Numbered from the stretch's first letter, positions 1 through 10,559 are shown. The stretch is 64,000 bases of DNA from an uncultured Pelagibacteraceae bacterium (GCA_902574695.1 CACGON010000001.1:124001-188000); one strand, 5' to 3'. The notes: a model not told the origin generated them from the letters alone. Numbers and translations: made by a program.

Positions 1-2
1 GC

Positions 3-551
3 GGTGATACCGCAATGGACTGTGTAAGGACCGCAATAAGACAGAATGCTAAATCAGTAAAATGCCTATACCGAAGAGATAAAGAAAATATGCCTGGATC
101 AGCTAGAGAGGTGGCTAATGCTGAGGAGGAGGGAGTAGAGTTTGTATGGCTTACAGCACCTAAAGAATTTATAGGAAAAAATAAAATTGAAAGCTTAAAA
201 GTAAATAAAATTAAACTTGGGGAACCAGATGAGACTGGTAGACGTAAACCCGAAATTCAAAAAGATTCAGAGTTTGAAATAAAGTCTGACATGGTGATCA
301 AAGCATTAGGTTTTGATCCTGAAGATTTGCCAACACTTTTTGGAAGTAAAGAACTTCAAGTATCTAGATGGGGCACGATTAAAACAGATTTTGATACCAT
401 GGAAACAAATTTACCTGGTGTATTTGCTGCAGGAGATATCATTAGAGGAGCTTCTCTAGTTGTATGGGCCATTAAAGATGGACGTGATGCAGCTATAAAT
501 ATTAAAAAATTTTTAAAGCAAAAAACTATTAATCAAGAAAAAGTAGCTTAA
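3..551 (+). CDS. gltD: Glutamate synthase small subunit (NADPH), C-terminal part
   Basis: This is the C-terminal part of the NADPH-dependent glutamate synthase beta subunit, which passes electrons from NADPH through FAD and Fe-S clusters to GltB. The reading frame is open from the first bases of the window, so the ATG at 15 is internal and the true start lies upstream. The first visible residues, GGDTAMDCVRTA, form the typical second nucleotide-binding motif. Near the end, LPGVFAAGDIIRGASLVVWAI is the FAD-binding C-terminal motif of the GltD family. The stop codon overlaps the gltB start by one base (TAATG), so the two subunits are translationally coupled. Confidence 0.95.
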   Translation, partial: GDTAMDCVRTAIRQNAKSVKCLYRRDKENMPGSAREVANAEEEGVEFVWLTAPKEFIGKNKIESLKVNKIKLGEPDETGRRKPEIQKDSEFEIKSDMVIKALGFDPEDLPTLFGSKELQVSRWGTIKTDFDTMETNLPGVFAAGDIIRGASLVVWAIKDGRDAAINIKKFLKQKTINQEKVA

Positions 552-3500
552 TGGAAAGATATAAAAAAAACTTAGATCTACTTAAAAAGAGCAATGTTTA
601 TTCTAAAGATATGGAGCATGATGCTTGTGGGGTTGGTTTAGTTGCATCTACTGAAGGAAAAAAATCAAGAGCAGTTGTTGATTATGGTATACAGGCATTA
701 AAGGCAGTCTGGCATAGAGGAGCTGTGGATGCAGATGGAAAAACAGGCGATGGCGCAGGTATACATTTAGAAATACCAAAAGATTTTTTTATAGAAAAAA
801 TAGAGATAACCGGACACAAATTTGATAATTCTGAAATTTGCGTAGGCATGATCTTTCTTCCAAGAAACAATTTTGATGCACAAGAAACATGCAGAACTAT
901 TGTTGAAAGCGAATTAACAAAAAGTAATTTTAGTATTTATGGATGGAGACAAGTACCCGTAAATCCAAAAGTATTGGGTGAGAAAGCAGACAGAACAAGA
1001 CCTGAAATTGCTCAGGTCCTATTTAAATACAATAAAAAAGAATTAAATGGCAAAAGCTTAGAGAGAAAACTTTATGAGACAAGAAGAAAAATTGAAAACG
1101 AGGCAATTAAAAAATCATTAAGTGGATTTTACATTTGTTCTTTAAGTTCAAAATCAATTATTTACAAAGGTATGTTTTTAGCGGAGTCGATATCTGATTT
1201 TTATATTGATTTACAAGATGAACGTTTTGTCTCTAGATTTGCAATTTTTCATCAAAGGTTTTCGACCAATACTGCACCAAGTTGGGATTTAGCCCAACCT
1301 TTCCGGGCTATTGCACATAATGGTGAAATAAACACTTTTAGAGGAAACAAAAATTGGATGAAAGTTCATGAACAGGAAATGGATAGTAATTTATTTGAAG
1401 ATATAGAGAATTTGAAACCAGTTATTCAACCAGGGACATCCGACTCAGCAGCACTAGACAATGTATTTGAGTTGTTAAATATATCAGGACAACCTGCTCC
1501 ACTTGCGAAACTTATGTTGATCCCGGATGCATGGTCAAAAAAAAGTAAAGTTTTATCAAAAGATCATCAACAACTATTTAATTTTTTAAACAGCACCATG
1601 GAACCATGGGATGGACCAGCAGCAATTGCAGGAACTGATAACGAGTGGGTAATAGCAGCTAATGACAGAAATGGTTTAAGACCACTTAGATACACTATCA
1701 CAAAAGATAAATTTTTGTTTGCAGGTTCTGAGACAGGAATGATTAAATTAAATGAAAAAAAAATATTAGCCAAAGGGCGATTAGGACCAGGAGAAATAAT
1801 TGGTGTAAGAATTGAAAAAGGAAAATTATTTACAAATGAGAAGATAAAAAATTATCTCGCAAAAGAATATAAACATTTTAATAATCAAATAATTGATCTA
1901 GATAAAAAAATTACAGTTTCAAATGAAAAAGCTTTATTTAAAGGTAGTGATCTAAAGAAAAGACAACATGCTTTTGGTATAAGCTTAGAGGACTTAGAAC
2001 TTATTTTGCATCCAATGGCTGAAGACGCCAAGGAAGCAACAGGTTCAATGGGTGATGATACACCCTTAGCTGTACTTTCTGATAAGTATCGACCCTTATA
2101 TCACTTTTTTAGACAAAACTTTAGCCAAGTTACCAATCCACCCATCGACTCATTGAGAGAAAACAAAGTTATGAGTTTAAAAACAAGATTTGGTAACTTA
2201 GGAAATATATTAAATTTTGATAATCTTACTAAGGATAACATCTATGTTTTAGACTCACCTATTTTATCTAATTCTCAACTCAAAAAATTTATAAATTATT
2301 TTGGCAAAAACTCTTATGAAATAGATTGCACATTTGAAAAAAATGAAAATTTAGAAATTGCATTAGAAAGAATACAAAAAGAAGCTGAAATTGAGGTTAG
2401 AAAAGGAGTTAAACAATTAATTTTGTCTGATAAAAATATCTCTGAAAAAAGACTTCCTATTCCAATGCTCTTGTCTGTTGGTGCTATTAATTCTTACCTA
2501 ATAAATAATAAATTAAGAGGGTATGTGTCTATAAATGTACAAACAGGAGAAGCTTTAGATACACACTCTTTTGCAACCCTTTTAGGCGTAGGAGCAACAA
2601 CTGTAAATCCATATTTGGCACTTGATTGCCTATATCAAAGATTTGAAAAAAAATTATTCGGTAACTTTGAATATGAAGATTGTATCAAAAGATACATTAA
2701 ATCAGTGAATAGTGGCTTGTTAAAAATAATGTCAAAAATGGGAATTTCTGTTCTAAGTTCCTATCGAGGAGGCTGTAACTTTGAAACTGTTGGCTTGAGT
2801 AGAACGATTGTTTCTGATTATTTTCCAGGCGTTGTATCTAAAATTTCTGGTATCGGTCTGACTGGAATTGAAAAAAAAATAAGAGTAATTCATGATGAGG
2901 CATTTGAAAGCGAGGACAGTGTTTTACCTATTGGGGGAATTTATCGTTATCGAAAAAATGGTGAGTTACATCAGTACCAAGGTAAATTAATCCATATGCT
3001 TCAAAGTGCAGTCGGAAGTGGATCTTATACAGTTTACAAAAAATATGCTGAGGGTATTTATAATCTACCTCCAATTAACTTAAGAGATTTAATTGACTTT
3101 AGAAAAAGATATTTGAACAAAGCAATAGATGTATCTGAAGTAGAACCTATTGAAAATATCCTAAAAAGATTTGGAAGTGGAAGCATGTCCCATGGTGCAT
3201 TATCAAAAGAAGCTCATGAAACTCTTGCAATTGGAATGAATAGGATAAGAGGTGCTTCATGCAGTGGAGAAGGTGGCGAAGATGAAAAAAGGTTCACCAA
3301 AATGGAAAATGGGGATAGTGCAAATTCAAGAGTTAAACAAATAGCATCAGCCAGGTTTGGAGTAACGATTAATTATCTTAATAATTGTAATGAAATAGAA
3401 ATAAAAATGGCACAAGGTGCAAAACCTGGAGAGGGTGGACAATTACCAGGTTTTAAAGTTTCAGAGGAAATTGCAAGATTAAGACACTCAACACCTGGAG

Positions 3501-5056
3501 TTACATTGATTTCTCCACCACCACATCACGACATTTACTCAATCGAGGATTTGGCACAATTAATTTATGATCTTAAACAAATAAATCCTAAAGCAAGAGT
3601 TGGCGTTAAATTGGTTGCATCATCAGGAATTGGAACGATTGCTGCGGGAGTAGCAAAAGCAAAAGCAGATATTATTTTAATTTCAGGACATAATGGTGGA
3701 ACAGGCGCAAGCCCTCAAACAAGTGTTAAGTATGTTGGAGTACCTTGGGAGATGGGTTTGACTGAAGCTAATCAAGTTTTAACTTTAAATAATTTAAGGC
3801 ACAGCGTTACTTTAAGAACTGATGGAGGAATAAAAACTGGAAGAGATGTTGTTATAGCAGCAATGATGGGTGCCGAAGAATTTGGAGTGGCGACAACTGC
3901 TCTAGTAGCTATGGGATGTATAATGGTAAGACAGTGTCACTCCAATACTTGTCCAGTGGGAGTTTGTACACAAGATGATAAACTTAGAGAAAAATTTACT
4001 GGAACTCCTGAAAAAGTTGTAAATTTATTTACTTTTATTGCAACTGAAGTTCGTGAAATTCTAGCAGAATTAGGTTTTAAATCTTTAAATGATGTAATTG
4101 GTAGAACTGATCTTTTAAGACAGGTAAGTAAAGCATCAGCTAATTTGGATGACCTTGATCTTAATCCGCTCTTTGTTCAAGCTGATCCAGGTGAAAATAA
4201 GAGATATTGTGAAAAACAAATTATTAGTGATGTACCAAATACTCTTGATCAAGACATATGGCCTGAAATTGAAAATCATTTAGATAATCCTAAAAAAATA
4301 ATTAAAGAATTTGAAATTGAAAACACGCATAGAGCTGTTGGAACAAGAATATCACATAATTTATATAAAAAGTTTGGACATGATAAGTTGGATGAGGGAT
4401 TTTTAACTCTAAATTTTAAAGGTTCTGCGGGACAATCATTCGGAGCGTTTGCAATGAAAGGACTAAAATTAGTTTTGAAAGGTGATGCTAACGATTATGT
4501 AGCTAAAGGATTATCTGGAGCGACAATATCAATTAAATTAGCAGATGAAAGTAATCTAGTTTCGTCTGAGAACACAATTATTGGAAATACAGTTTTATAT
4601 GGAGCTACATCGGGGAAACTTTTTGCTTCAGGACAGGCAGGCGAACGATTTGCTGTAAGAAACTCAGGTGCCACTTCGGTTATTGAAGGATGTGACTCGA
4701 ATGGATGTGAATATATGACAGGTGGATCAATTATTATACTAGGCGAGGTTGGTGATAACTTTGCTGCTGGTATGACTGGTGGCATGGCATTTATCTATGA
4801 TAAAAGTAAACAATTTGAGAAAAAAGTTAATCCAGAAACAGTAGTTTGGCAAAATGTTGAAACTGAATACTGGAAAGAGTTTTTAAAAAATATTATTGAA
4901 GAGCATTTTAAAGAGACTAATTCAAAATTATCAAATGAAATTATTAAAAATTTTGATAAGGAAATTTTAAATTTTGTACAAGTATGTCCTAAGGAAATGT
5001 TAGATAAATTAAAACATCCAATTACAACTAAATCTACAATTAAAAAAGTAAGTTAA
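551..5056 (+). CDS. gltB: Glutamate synthase large subunit
   Basis: The large alpha subunit hydrolyses glutamine and transfers the ammonia to 2-oxoglutarate, giving two glutamates. At 1501 residues it has full family length. After about 25 residues comes DACGVG, where Cys26 should be the glutaminase nucleophile exposed by propeptide removal. The class II amidotransferase domain covers roughly residues 26-430, followed by the central domain and the FMN-binding synthase domain. The segment CIMVRQCHSNTCPVGVC near residue 1125 carries the 3Fe-4S cluster cysteines. The C-terminus is the glycine-repeat (GXGXG) beta-helix. It forms an operon with gltD, and the next gene starts one base after its stop. 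Confidence 0.97.
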   Translation: MERYKKNLDLLKKSNVYSKDMEHDACGVGLVASTEGKKSRAVVDYGIQALKAVWHRGAVDADGKTGDGAGIHLEIPKDFFIEKIEITGHKFDNSEICVGMIFLPRNNFDAQETCRTIVESELTKSNFSIYGWRQVPVNPKVLGEKADRTRPEIAQVLFKYNKKELNGKSLERKLYETRRKIENEAIKKSLSGFYICSLSSKSIIYKGMFLAESISDFYIDLQDERFVSRFAIFHQRFSTNTAPSWDLAQPFRAIAHNGEINTFRGNKNWMKVHEQEMDSNLFEDIENLKPVIQPGTSDSAALDNVFELLNISGQPAPLAKLMLIPDAWSKKSKVLSKDHQQLFNFLNSTMEPWDGPAAIAGTDNEWVIAANDRNGLRPLRYTITKDKFLFAGSETGMIKLNEKKILAKGRLGPGEIIGVRIEKGKLFTNEKIKNYLAKEYKHFNNQIIDLDKKITVSNEKALFKGSDLKKRQHAFGISLEDLELILHPMAEDAKEATGSMGDDTPLAVLSDKYRPLYHFFRQNFSQVTNPPIDSLRENKVMSLKTRFGNLGNILNFDNLTKDNIYVLDSPILSNSQLKKFINYFGKNSYEIDCTFEKNENLEIALERIQKEAEIEVRKGVKQLILSDKNISEKRLPIPMLLSVGAINSYLINNKLRGYVSINVQTGEALDTHSFATLLGVGATTVNPYLALDCLYQRFEKKLFGNFEYEDCIKRYIKSVNSGLLKIMSKMGISVLSSYRGGCNFETVGLSRTIVSDYFPGVVSKISGIGLTGIEKKIRVIHDEAFESEDSVLPIGGIYRYRKNGELHQYQGKLIHMLQSAVGSGSYTVYKKYAEGIYNLPPINLRDLIDFRKRYLNKAIDVSEVEPIENILKRFGSGSMSHGALSKEAHETLAIGMNRIRGASCSGEGGEDEKRFTKMENGDSANSRVKQIASARFGVTINYLNNCNEIEIKMAQGAKPGEGGQLPGFKVSEEIARLRHSTPGVTLISPPPHHDIYSIEDLAQLIYDLKQINPKARVGVKLVASSGIGTIAAGVAKAKADIILISGHNGGTGASPQTSVKYVGVPWEMGLTEANQVLTLNNLRHSVTLRTDGGIKTGRDVVIAAMMGAEEFGVATTALVAMGCIMVRQCHSNTCPVGVCTQDDKLREKFTGTPEKVVNLFTFIATEVREILAELGFKSLNDVIGRTDLLRQVSKASANLDDLDLNPLFVQADPGENKRYCEKQIISDVPNTLDQDIWPEIENHLDNPKKIIKEFEIENTHRAVGTRISHNLYKKFGHDKLDEGFLTLNFKGSAGQSFGAFAMKGLKLVLKGDANDYVAKGLSGATISIKLADESNLVSSENTIIGNTVLYGATSGKLFASGQAGERFAVRNSGATSVIEGCDSNGCEYMTGGSIIILGEVGDNFAAGMTGGMAFIYDKSKQFEKKVNPETVVWQNVETEYWKEFLKNIIEEHFKETNSKLSNEIIKNFDKEILNFVQVCPKEMLDKLKHPITTKSTIKKVS

Positions 5057-5057
5057 A

Positions 5058-5912
5058 GTGATAAATATTTTTTGCTTCGGCTACGGACAAGTTGCAGGAA
5101 ATTTTATAAATGAACTTTCCAAAAAAAATAAAATAAATCTCAGTTACACTTCCAGGTCACCAAAAAATATAAATAATACTCATAATATTTTTGAATTAAA
5201 TGAAAACAACTTTGACCCAAAAATAATTGAAAAAATACATGAAGCAGATTTGATTTTAGTATCAATTCCTCCAATTAATGGAGAAGATATAGTTTTTAAA
5301 CACTTTGAAAGTGAATTAAAAAAAATTAAAGCCAAGTGGATTACATATTTATCTGCAACAAGTGTTTATGGAGACCACAATGGGGAATGGGTAAATGAAA
5401 AAAGTTTAACGAAACCAACTTCTGAAAATGGAATAAGTCGATTGGCTGCTGAGAAAAAATGGATTTCAATATATAAGGAGTCAAATCTTCCTATTCAAAT
5501 TTTTAGACTTTCAGGCATCTATTCAAACTCTAATAATATTTTGAAAAGACTTAAAAATGGAAATGCAAAAATAATTGATAAAAAAAATCATTTTTTTTCA
5601 AGAATACACTTAGACGATATTACAAATGTTTTGGTTGAGTCGATGGTAAATTTTAAGGAAGGTGAAATTTTTAATATATCTGATGACAGACCTGCATCCA
5701 CTGAGGAAATTACTATTTTTGCAGCTGAGCTATTAAAAATTAAAATACCTGAAAAAATTACACCGGACAAACTGCAGGATGGCATGCTTAAAAATTTTTA
5801 TAGAGATTCAAAAAAAGTTGACAATGATAAAATGAAAAAATTCTTTAAATATAAGCTAAAATTTCCCTCTTTTATTGAAGGATTAAAATTTATTAAAGAT
5901 AAGAATTTTTAA
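5058..5912 (+). CDS. NAD(P)-dependent SDR/epimerase-like protein (YeeZ type)
   Basis: This is a Rossmann-fold protein of the extended short-chain dehydrogenase/epimerase superfamily. The N-terminus reads INIFCFGYGQVAG, a dinucleotide-binding loop. The segment YLSATSVYGDHNGEWVNE matches the active-site region of the YeeZ-like subgroup, and RIHLDDI is the usual downstream motif. The start is a GTG one base after the gltB stop, so it is probably co-transcribed with gltBD. The substrate is unknown. Its 3' end overlaps the convergent hydrolase gene by 30 bp. Confidence 0.8.
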   Translation: MINIFCFGYGQVAGNFINELSKKNKINLSYTSRSPKNINNTHNIFELNENNFDPKIIEKIHEADLILVSIPPINGEDIVFKHFESELKKIKAKWITYLSATSVYGDHNGEWVNEKSLTKPTSENGISRLAAEKKWISIYKESNLPIQIFRLSGIYSNSNNILKRLKNGNAKIIDKKNHFFSRIHLDDITNVLVESMVNFKEGEIFNISDDRPASTEEITIFAAELLKIKIPEKITPDKLQDGMLKNFYRDSKKVDNDKMKKFFKYKLKFPSFIEGLKFIKDKNF

Positions 5913-6638
5913 TTCATTAATTATTCTTTTTAGATTTTTCTTGTCTGATAAACTATGATCGCCATTTTTAATAATAACTATTTTTTTTTTAGCATTAGGA
6001 AAGAGTTTTAATATTTTTCTTGAATAAACAGTTGGAACTACTTCATCTTTACTACCGTGTATCATTGTTACTTTAATTTTTGATAGAATCTTTTTGTTTA
6101 AAACCTTATTTTTTTTACCATCACGTATTATTTGGTAAGTAATTGGATACTCATAATTTTCACTTTTTAAATTATAAATTTTTTTTGTTCTTATTTCATT
6201 TTTTATTTTTTTTGAAAATTTTCTCCACATTAAAAGTTCTAAAAATTCTGGTGCAGATCCTATTCCAACAAATCCAATTATTTGTTTTGCAAAATACTTA
6301 AATTGATTTAATCCTATCCACGAGCCCATACTCGATCCAACCAAAATAATTTTTCTTTTTTTTCCAATTTTTTTTATTATTTTCTCAGTGTCTCTAGACC
6401 AGATACTAATATTTCCTTTTGTAAATTTTCCTGAGGACTTACCATGGCCTGAATATTCGTGTGCTAAAAAACCAATTTTATTAGTTTTACAAAATTTTAA
6501 TAAACTTTTTGGCTTATTCCCTTCTAAATCTGACATAAAACCATGAAGGAAAACTATACAAAGTTTTGATTGATTGTTTATTGATAAATATCTCAACTTT
6601 TTATATTTATTCAATCTTAAGTATTTGTATTTAATCAT
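5883..6638 (-). CDS. Alpha/beta hydrolase
   Basis: This 251-residue protein has an alpha/beta-hydrolase fold. The oxyanion-hole HGF motif is near residue 32. The nucleophile elbow GSSMG places the catalytic Ser at about residue 103. An HGSKDEVVP segment supplies the acid and NGDHSLS the catalytic His. No secretion signal is evident, so it is probably cytoplasmic. The motif HEYSGHGKSSG resembles esterase or acyl-peptidase-like hydrolases of the KANL3/Tex30 type, but the substrate cannot be read from sequence. It is transcribed convergently with the SDR gene and divergently from the GT4 gene across a 43-bp gap. Confidence 0.8.
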   Translation of the reverse strand: MIKYKYLRLNKYKKLRYLSINNQSKLCIVFLHGFMSDLEGNKPKSLLKFCKTNKIGFLAHEYSGHGKSSGKFTKGNISIWSRDTEKIIKKIGKKRKIILVGSSMGSWIGLNQFKYFAKQIIGFVGIGSAPEFLELLMWRKFSKKIKNEIRTKKIYNLKSENYEYPITYQIIRDGKKNKVLNKKILSKIKVTMIHGSKDEVVPTVYSRKILKLFPNAKKKIVIIKNGDHSLSDKKNLKRIINELKILIFNKF

Positions 6639-6681
6639 ATAAAGTTTATTTACATCAATTGATAATGTATATTTTAATTCA

Positions 6682-7836
6682 ATGTCATCAAAATTAAAAG
6701 TCTTACAAGTTATACCAAGGTTAGGTTATGGCGGCGCAGAAACAGGCTGTTATGATTTGGCACACTACCTACACGAACAGAAATGTAAGTCCTACATTTT
6801 AACAAGCGGTGGAGAGCTTATTAAATACATTGATAAAAAGAAAGTTAAGCTCATAAGACTACCAGTTCATAGCAAAAATCCATTTATGATTATTGTCAAT
6901 AGTATTGCTATTGTTGCATTAATTCTATTTTTCAATATTTCTGTGGTTCATGCAAGAAGCAGAGCACCAGCTTGGTCTTGTTATCTAGCAACAAAAATTA
7001 CAAGACGAAAATTTGTTACTACATTTCATGGAACTTATAATTTTAAAAGTTCAATTAAAAAATTTTATAATTCAATAATGGTAAAATCAGATTTATTAAT
7101 AGCAGGATCAAATTTTATTTTTTCCCATATTTCAGAAAATTATAAAAAATTCTTAAATTCAAAAAAAAAATTTTTGGTAATATTTAGAGGAATAAATACA
7201 GAGTATTTTGATGCTGATACAATTAAAGATAAGGATATAGAAAAACTCAAGTCTACCTGGAAGATTGAAAATAATAAAAAAATTATACTATTGCCTGGGA
7301 GATTAACTGCATGGAAAGGTCAAGAAATGTTTATTGAAGCAATAAACTTATTTTGTTTGAATAATCCAGAATTAGATTTTGTAGCAGTAATACTGGGTGA
7401 TGATCAAGGGAGAACAGTTTATAGAAAAAAATTAGAGAGACTTGTTGAACAATTTAAACTTACACAAAAAATTAAATTTGTTGATAATTGTAATATTATG
7501 CCTGTTGCTTATTATATTTCGGATGTAGTTGTGTCATCTTCTATAGAACCAGAGGCTTTTGGAAGAGTTTCTGTTGAGGCACAATCAATGAAAAAACCTA
7601 TTATTGCAAGTGATATTGGTGGCTCTAAAGAAACTGTAATCGATAATAAGACTGGCCTTTTATTTGAGAGTGGAAATCCCAAATCATTATGCGATAAATT
7701 AAATGAGATTATAAAACTAGATAGTCTAACATTAGATTTAATGGGTAGAGAAGGAAGAAAAAACGTTATAAATAGATTTAATATAGAAAAAATGTGTTTA
7801 AATACTTATTCAGAATATAAAAAACTTTTAAATTAA
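6682..7836 (+). CDS. Glycosyltransferase family 4
   Basis: This is a GT-B fold, retaining glycosyltransferase of family GT4 (384 aa). The N-terminal domain opens with LQVIPRLGYGGAE, the usual acceptor-domain signature. The C-terminal domain contains LPGRLTAWKGQE and the EX7E motif (EAFGRVSVE, near residue 290) that binds the nucleotide-sugar. Its likely role is in lipopolysaccharide or other surface glycan synthesis, but the sugar cannot be specified. It overlaps thrS by one base (TAATG), so a surface-glycan gene is translationally coupled to a tRNA synthetase gene. Confidence 0.85.
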   Translation: MSSKLKVLQVIPRLGYGGAETGCYDLAHYLHEQKCKSYILTSGGELIKYIDKKKVKLIRLPVHSKNPFMIIVNSIAIVALILFFNISVVHARSRAPAWSCYLATKITRRKFVTTFHGTYNFKSSIKKFYNSIMVKSDLLIAGSNFIFSHISENYKKFLNSKKKFLVIFRGINTEYFDADTIKDKDIEKLKSTWKIENNKKIILLPGRLTAWKGQEMFIEAINLFCLNNPELDFVAVILGDDQGRTVYRKKLERLVEQFKLTQKIKFVDNCNIMPVAYYISDVVVSSSIEPEAFGRVSVEAQSMKKPIIASDIGGSKETVIDNKTGLLFESGNPKSLCDKLNEIIKLDSLTLDLMGREGRKNVINRFNIEKMCLNTYSEYKKLLN

Positions 7837-9755
7837 TGCCAAATATTACTTTACCTGACGGAAAAATAATTAATTTTGATAAAGTGGTAACGGGAATTGA
7901 TATTTGTGAAAAGATAAGCAAATCACTAACCAAAAATGCTCTTATAATGAGTGTGAATGGTGAACTTAAAGATTTATATTTTAATATTGAGGAAGACAGT
8001 TCTGTAAAAATTTTCACATCAAAAGATCCTGAGGGATTAGAGGTTATTAGACACGATTGTGCGCATATTATGGCTATGGCTGTACAAGAACTATACCCTG
8101 GAACACAAGTAACAATTGGACCGGTAATTGAAAATGGTTTTTATTACGATTTTGCAAGAAAAGAGCCTTTCACAAGTGAAGATTTAAAAAAAATTGAAAA
8201 AAGAATGTCAGAGATTATTGATAAAGATGTTAAAACAAGAAGAGAAGTTTGGGAAAGATCAAAAGCAATAAGTCACTTTAAAAAAATTGGCGAGAAATAT
8301 AAAGCCGAGATAATTGAAAGTATCCCAGATAATGAGGAACTTACAGTCTATCATCACGGGGACACTTGGCATGATTTGTGCAGAGGTCCTCATTTAATAT
8401 CATCTGGCAAGATAGGAAAAGCTTTCAAATTGTTAAAAGTCTCAGGCGCATATTGGCGTGGAGATTCTAACAATGAAATGCTTCAAAGAATTTATGGTAC
8501 ATCTTGGACTTCTCAGAAAGAATTAGATGAATATCTTAAAAGGATCGAAGAAGCTGAAAAAAGAGATCATAGAAAACTTGGTAAAGAAATGGATCTTTTT
8601 CATTTTAGAGAAGAAAGCCCTGGATCAGTATTTTGGCATGAGAGAGGATGGAGTCTTTTTCAAAAATTAATTGATTATATGAGATTAAGACAAAAAAAAG
8701 CCGGATATAAAGAGATCAATACACCTGAAATATTAGATAGAAGTTTATGGGAAAAATCAGGTCATTGGGAAAAGTTCGGTGAACATATGTATACATCTAC
8801 TACTCCAGATGAAAAAATATTTGCCATTAAACCGATGAACTGTCCTGGGTGCGTTCAGGTTTTCAATCAAGGTCTAAAAAGTTATAGAGATCTTCCTCTA
8901 AAAATGTCTGAATTTGGAAAAGTTCACAGGTATGAACCATCTGGCGCACTTCATGGTTTAATGAGAGTAAGAGCATTTACTCAAGACGACGCACACATAT
9001 TTTGTACAGAAGATCAAATTACTAAAGAATCTCTTGAAGTTACAAATCTAATTTTAGATATTTATAAAGATTTAGGATTTAGCAACGTAATCCTAAAATA
9101 CTCTGATAGACCTGAGGTAAGAGTTGGAGAAGATAAAGTTTGGGATAAGTCAGAGGCCGCATTACTAGAGGCAGTTAAAGCAACAAAACTTGAGTATAGT
9201 ATCAATAAAGGAGAAGGTGCATTTTACGGTCCAAAAATTGAATTCGTTCTAAGGGATGCAATAGGAAGAGATTGGCAATGTGGAACTTTACAAGTAGATC
9301 TTAATTTACCAGAAAGATTAGGAGCATCATATGTTGCTAAAGATGGATCAAAAAAAGTTCCAGTTATGCTTCATAGGGCTTTATTTGGATCACTGGAAAG
9401 ATTTATTGGAATTTTAATTGAAAATTATGCAGGCAAACTACCTTTTTGGATAAGCCCACTTCAAATTGTTGTAATTCCAGTATCAGATGAATTTGATGAT
9501 TACGCAAAAAAAGTTTTTGAGAAAATAAACAACACAGGCATTAATTGCATTGTGGATTTAAAAAACCATAACTTAAATTACAAAATAAGGGAGCATTCAC
9601 TATCAAAAATACCAGTGCTATTAATTTGTGGTAAAAAAGAAGTTGACAGTAATAGTGTAACTATTAGAAAGTTAGATAATAATAAACAAGAAAATATGAA
9701 GCTAGATAAATTTTTAGAACAATATACTGCTTTAAGTAAAGCACCTTCAAACTAA
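7836..9755 (+). CDS. thrS: Threonine--tRNA ligase
   Basis: Threonyl-tRNA synthetase (639 aa, full length) charges tRNA-Thr. The N-terminal TGS domain (residues 1-60) is followed by the editing domain, with RHDCAHIMAMAV and HGDTWHDLCRGPHL carrying the editing His/Cys residues. The class II catalytic core includes KPMNCPGCVQVF with the zinc-binding Cys and a motif 2 region (HRYEPSGALHGLMRVRAFTQDD). The C-terminal anticodon-binding domain is complete. It starts inside the preceding gene's stop codon, so there is no room for a thrS leader or operator. A tRNA-Thr(GGT) gene lies elsewhere in the window. Confidence 0.97.
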   Translation: MPNITLPDGKIINFDKVVTGIDICEKISKSLTKNALIMSVNGELKDLYFNIEEDSSVKIFTSKDPEGLEVIRHDCAHIMAMAVQELYPGTQVTIGPVIENGFYYDFARKEPFTSEDLKKIEKRMSEIIDKDVKTRREVWERSKAISHFKKIGEKYKAEIIESIPDNEELTVYHHGDTWHDLCRGPHLISSGKIGKAFKLLKVSGAYWRGDSNNEMLQRIYGTSWTSQKELDEYLKRIEEAEKRDHRKLGKEMDLFHFREESPGSVFWHERGWSLFQKLIDYMRLRQKKAGYKEINTPEILDRSLWEKSGHWEKFGEHMYTSTTPDEKIFAIKPMNCPGCVQVFNQGLKSYRDLPLKMSEFGKVHRYEPSGALHGLMRVRAFTQDDAHIFCTEDQITKESLEVTNLILDIYKDLGFSNVILKYSDRPEVRVGEDKVWDKSEAALLEAVKATKLEYSINKGEGAFYGPKIEFVLRDAIGRDWQCGTLQVDLNLPERLGASYVAKDGSKKVPVMLHRALFGSLERFIGILIENYAGKLPFWISPLQIVVIPVSDEFDDYAKKVFEKINNTGINCIVDLKNHNLNYKIREHSLSKIPVLLICGKKEVDSNSVTIRKLDNNKQENMKLDKFLEQYTALSKAPSN

Positions 9756-10298
9756 GTGGCAGATCACAAAAATTATTTTCAGAGAAGAACAAAGGACAGA
9801 GGGCCAAGGTCTAATAATCGTATTTATTCCCCAGAGGTTCAAGTGATTTCCAGTGATGGTGAAAATCTTGGTGTATTAAATACAACACAAGCAATTTCAA
9901 TGGCAAAGAATGAAGGGCTAGATTTAATAGAAATTTCTCCAAATGCAAAACCACCTGTTTGTAAAATAATGGATATGGGAAAATATAAGTACGATGCTCA
10001 AAAAAAAGCAAATAAAGCAAAAAAGAAACAAAAGAAAATAGACTTAAAAGAAATTAAACTTCGACCTGTAACTGAAGTGCATGATTATACATTTAAAATC
10101 AAAAATGCACAAAAATTTTTGTCAAAAGGAGATAAAGTAAAATTTACAATTCGATTTAAAGGAAGAGAATTACAACACACTCATCTTGGTAACGAATTGA
10201 TGGAAAAAATTAAAGCTGATATGTCTTCTATTGGAAAAATAGAACTTCATCCCAAGTTTGATGGAAAACAAATGATTATGGTAATTCAGCCTTTGTAG
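9756..10298 (+). CDS. infC: Translation initiation factor IF-3
   Basis: IF-3 (180 aa) binds the 30S subunit and checks the start codon during initiation. The N-terminal domain begins FQRRTKDRGPRSNNRIYSPEV, typical of alphaproteobacterial IF-3. A lysine-rich linker (about 80-95) leads to the C-terminal domain with KFTIRFKGRELQH. The start is a GTG directly after the thrS stop. Other bacteria often use AUU-type codons here for autoregulation, but GTG is the codon in frame at the expected position. It heads the conserved infC-rpmI-rplT-pheS-pheT block. Confidence 0.96.
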   Translation: MADHKNYFQRRTKDRGPRSNNRIYSPEVQVISSDGENLGVLNTTQAISMAKNEGLDLIEISPNAKPPVCKIMDMGKYKYDAQKKANKAKKKQKKIDLKEIKLRPVTEVHDYTFKIKNAQKFLSKGDKVKFTIRFKGRELQHTHLGNELMEKIKADMSSIGKIELHPKFDGKQMIMVIQPL

Positions 10299-10351
10299 TT
10301 AGTGCTAAATTAAGGTTGTAAATATAAAATTATATTTGTATAAGTTCGCCC

Positions 10352-10558
10352 ATGCCAAAGTTAAAAACAAAAAGCTCAGCAAAAAAAAGATTTAAAATCT
10401 CTGCAAAAGGCAAAGTAATCATGGCCCAAGCGGGAAAAAGGCATGGAATGATTAAAAGAACTAATTCACAGATAAGAAAACAAAGAGGCACTACGACTAT
10501 GTCAAAACAAGATGGAAAAATTGTAAAGTCTTATATGCCTTATAGTTTGAGAGGATAA
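10352..10558 (+). CDS. rpmI: 50S ribosomal protein L35
   Basis: Ribosomal protein L35 (68 aa) is a basic large-subunit protein. The N-terminus [20 protein letters not shown] is the family signature. The 53-bp gap from infC is the only sizeable leader in this ribosomal block, and it could hold the site where L20 regulates rpmI/rplT in other bacteria. No clear L20-type pseudoknot can be recognised by eye. Confidence 0.96.
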   Translation: MPKLKTKSSAKKRFKISAKGKVIMAQAGKRHGMIKRTNSQIRKQRGTTTMSKQDGKIVKSYMPYSLRG

Positions 10559-10559
10559 A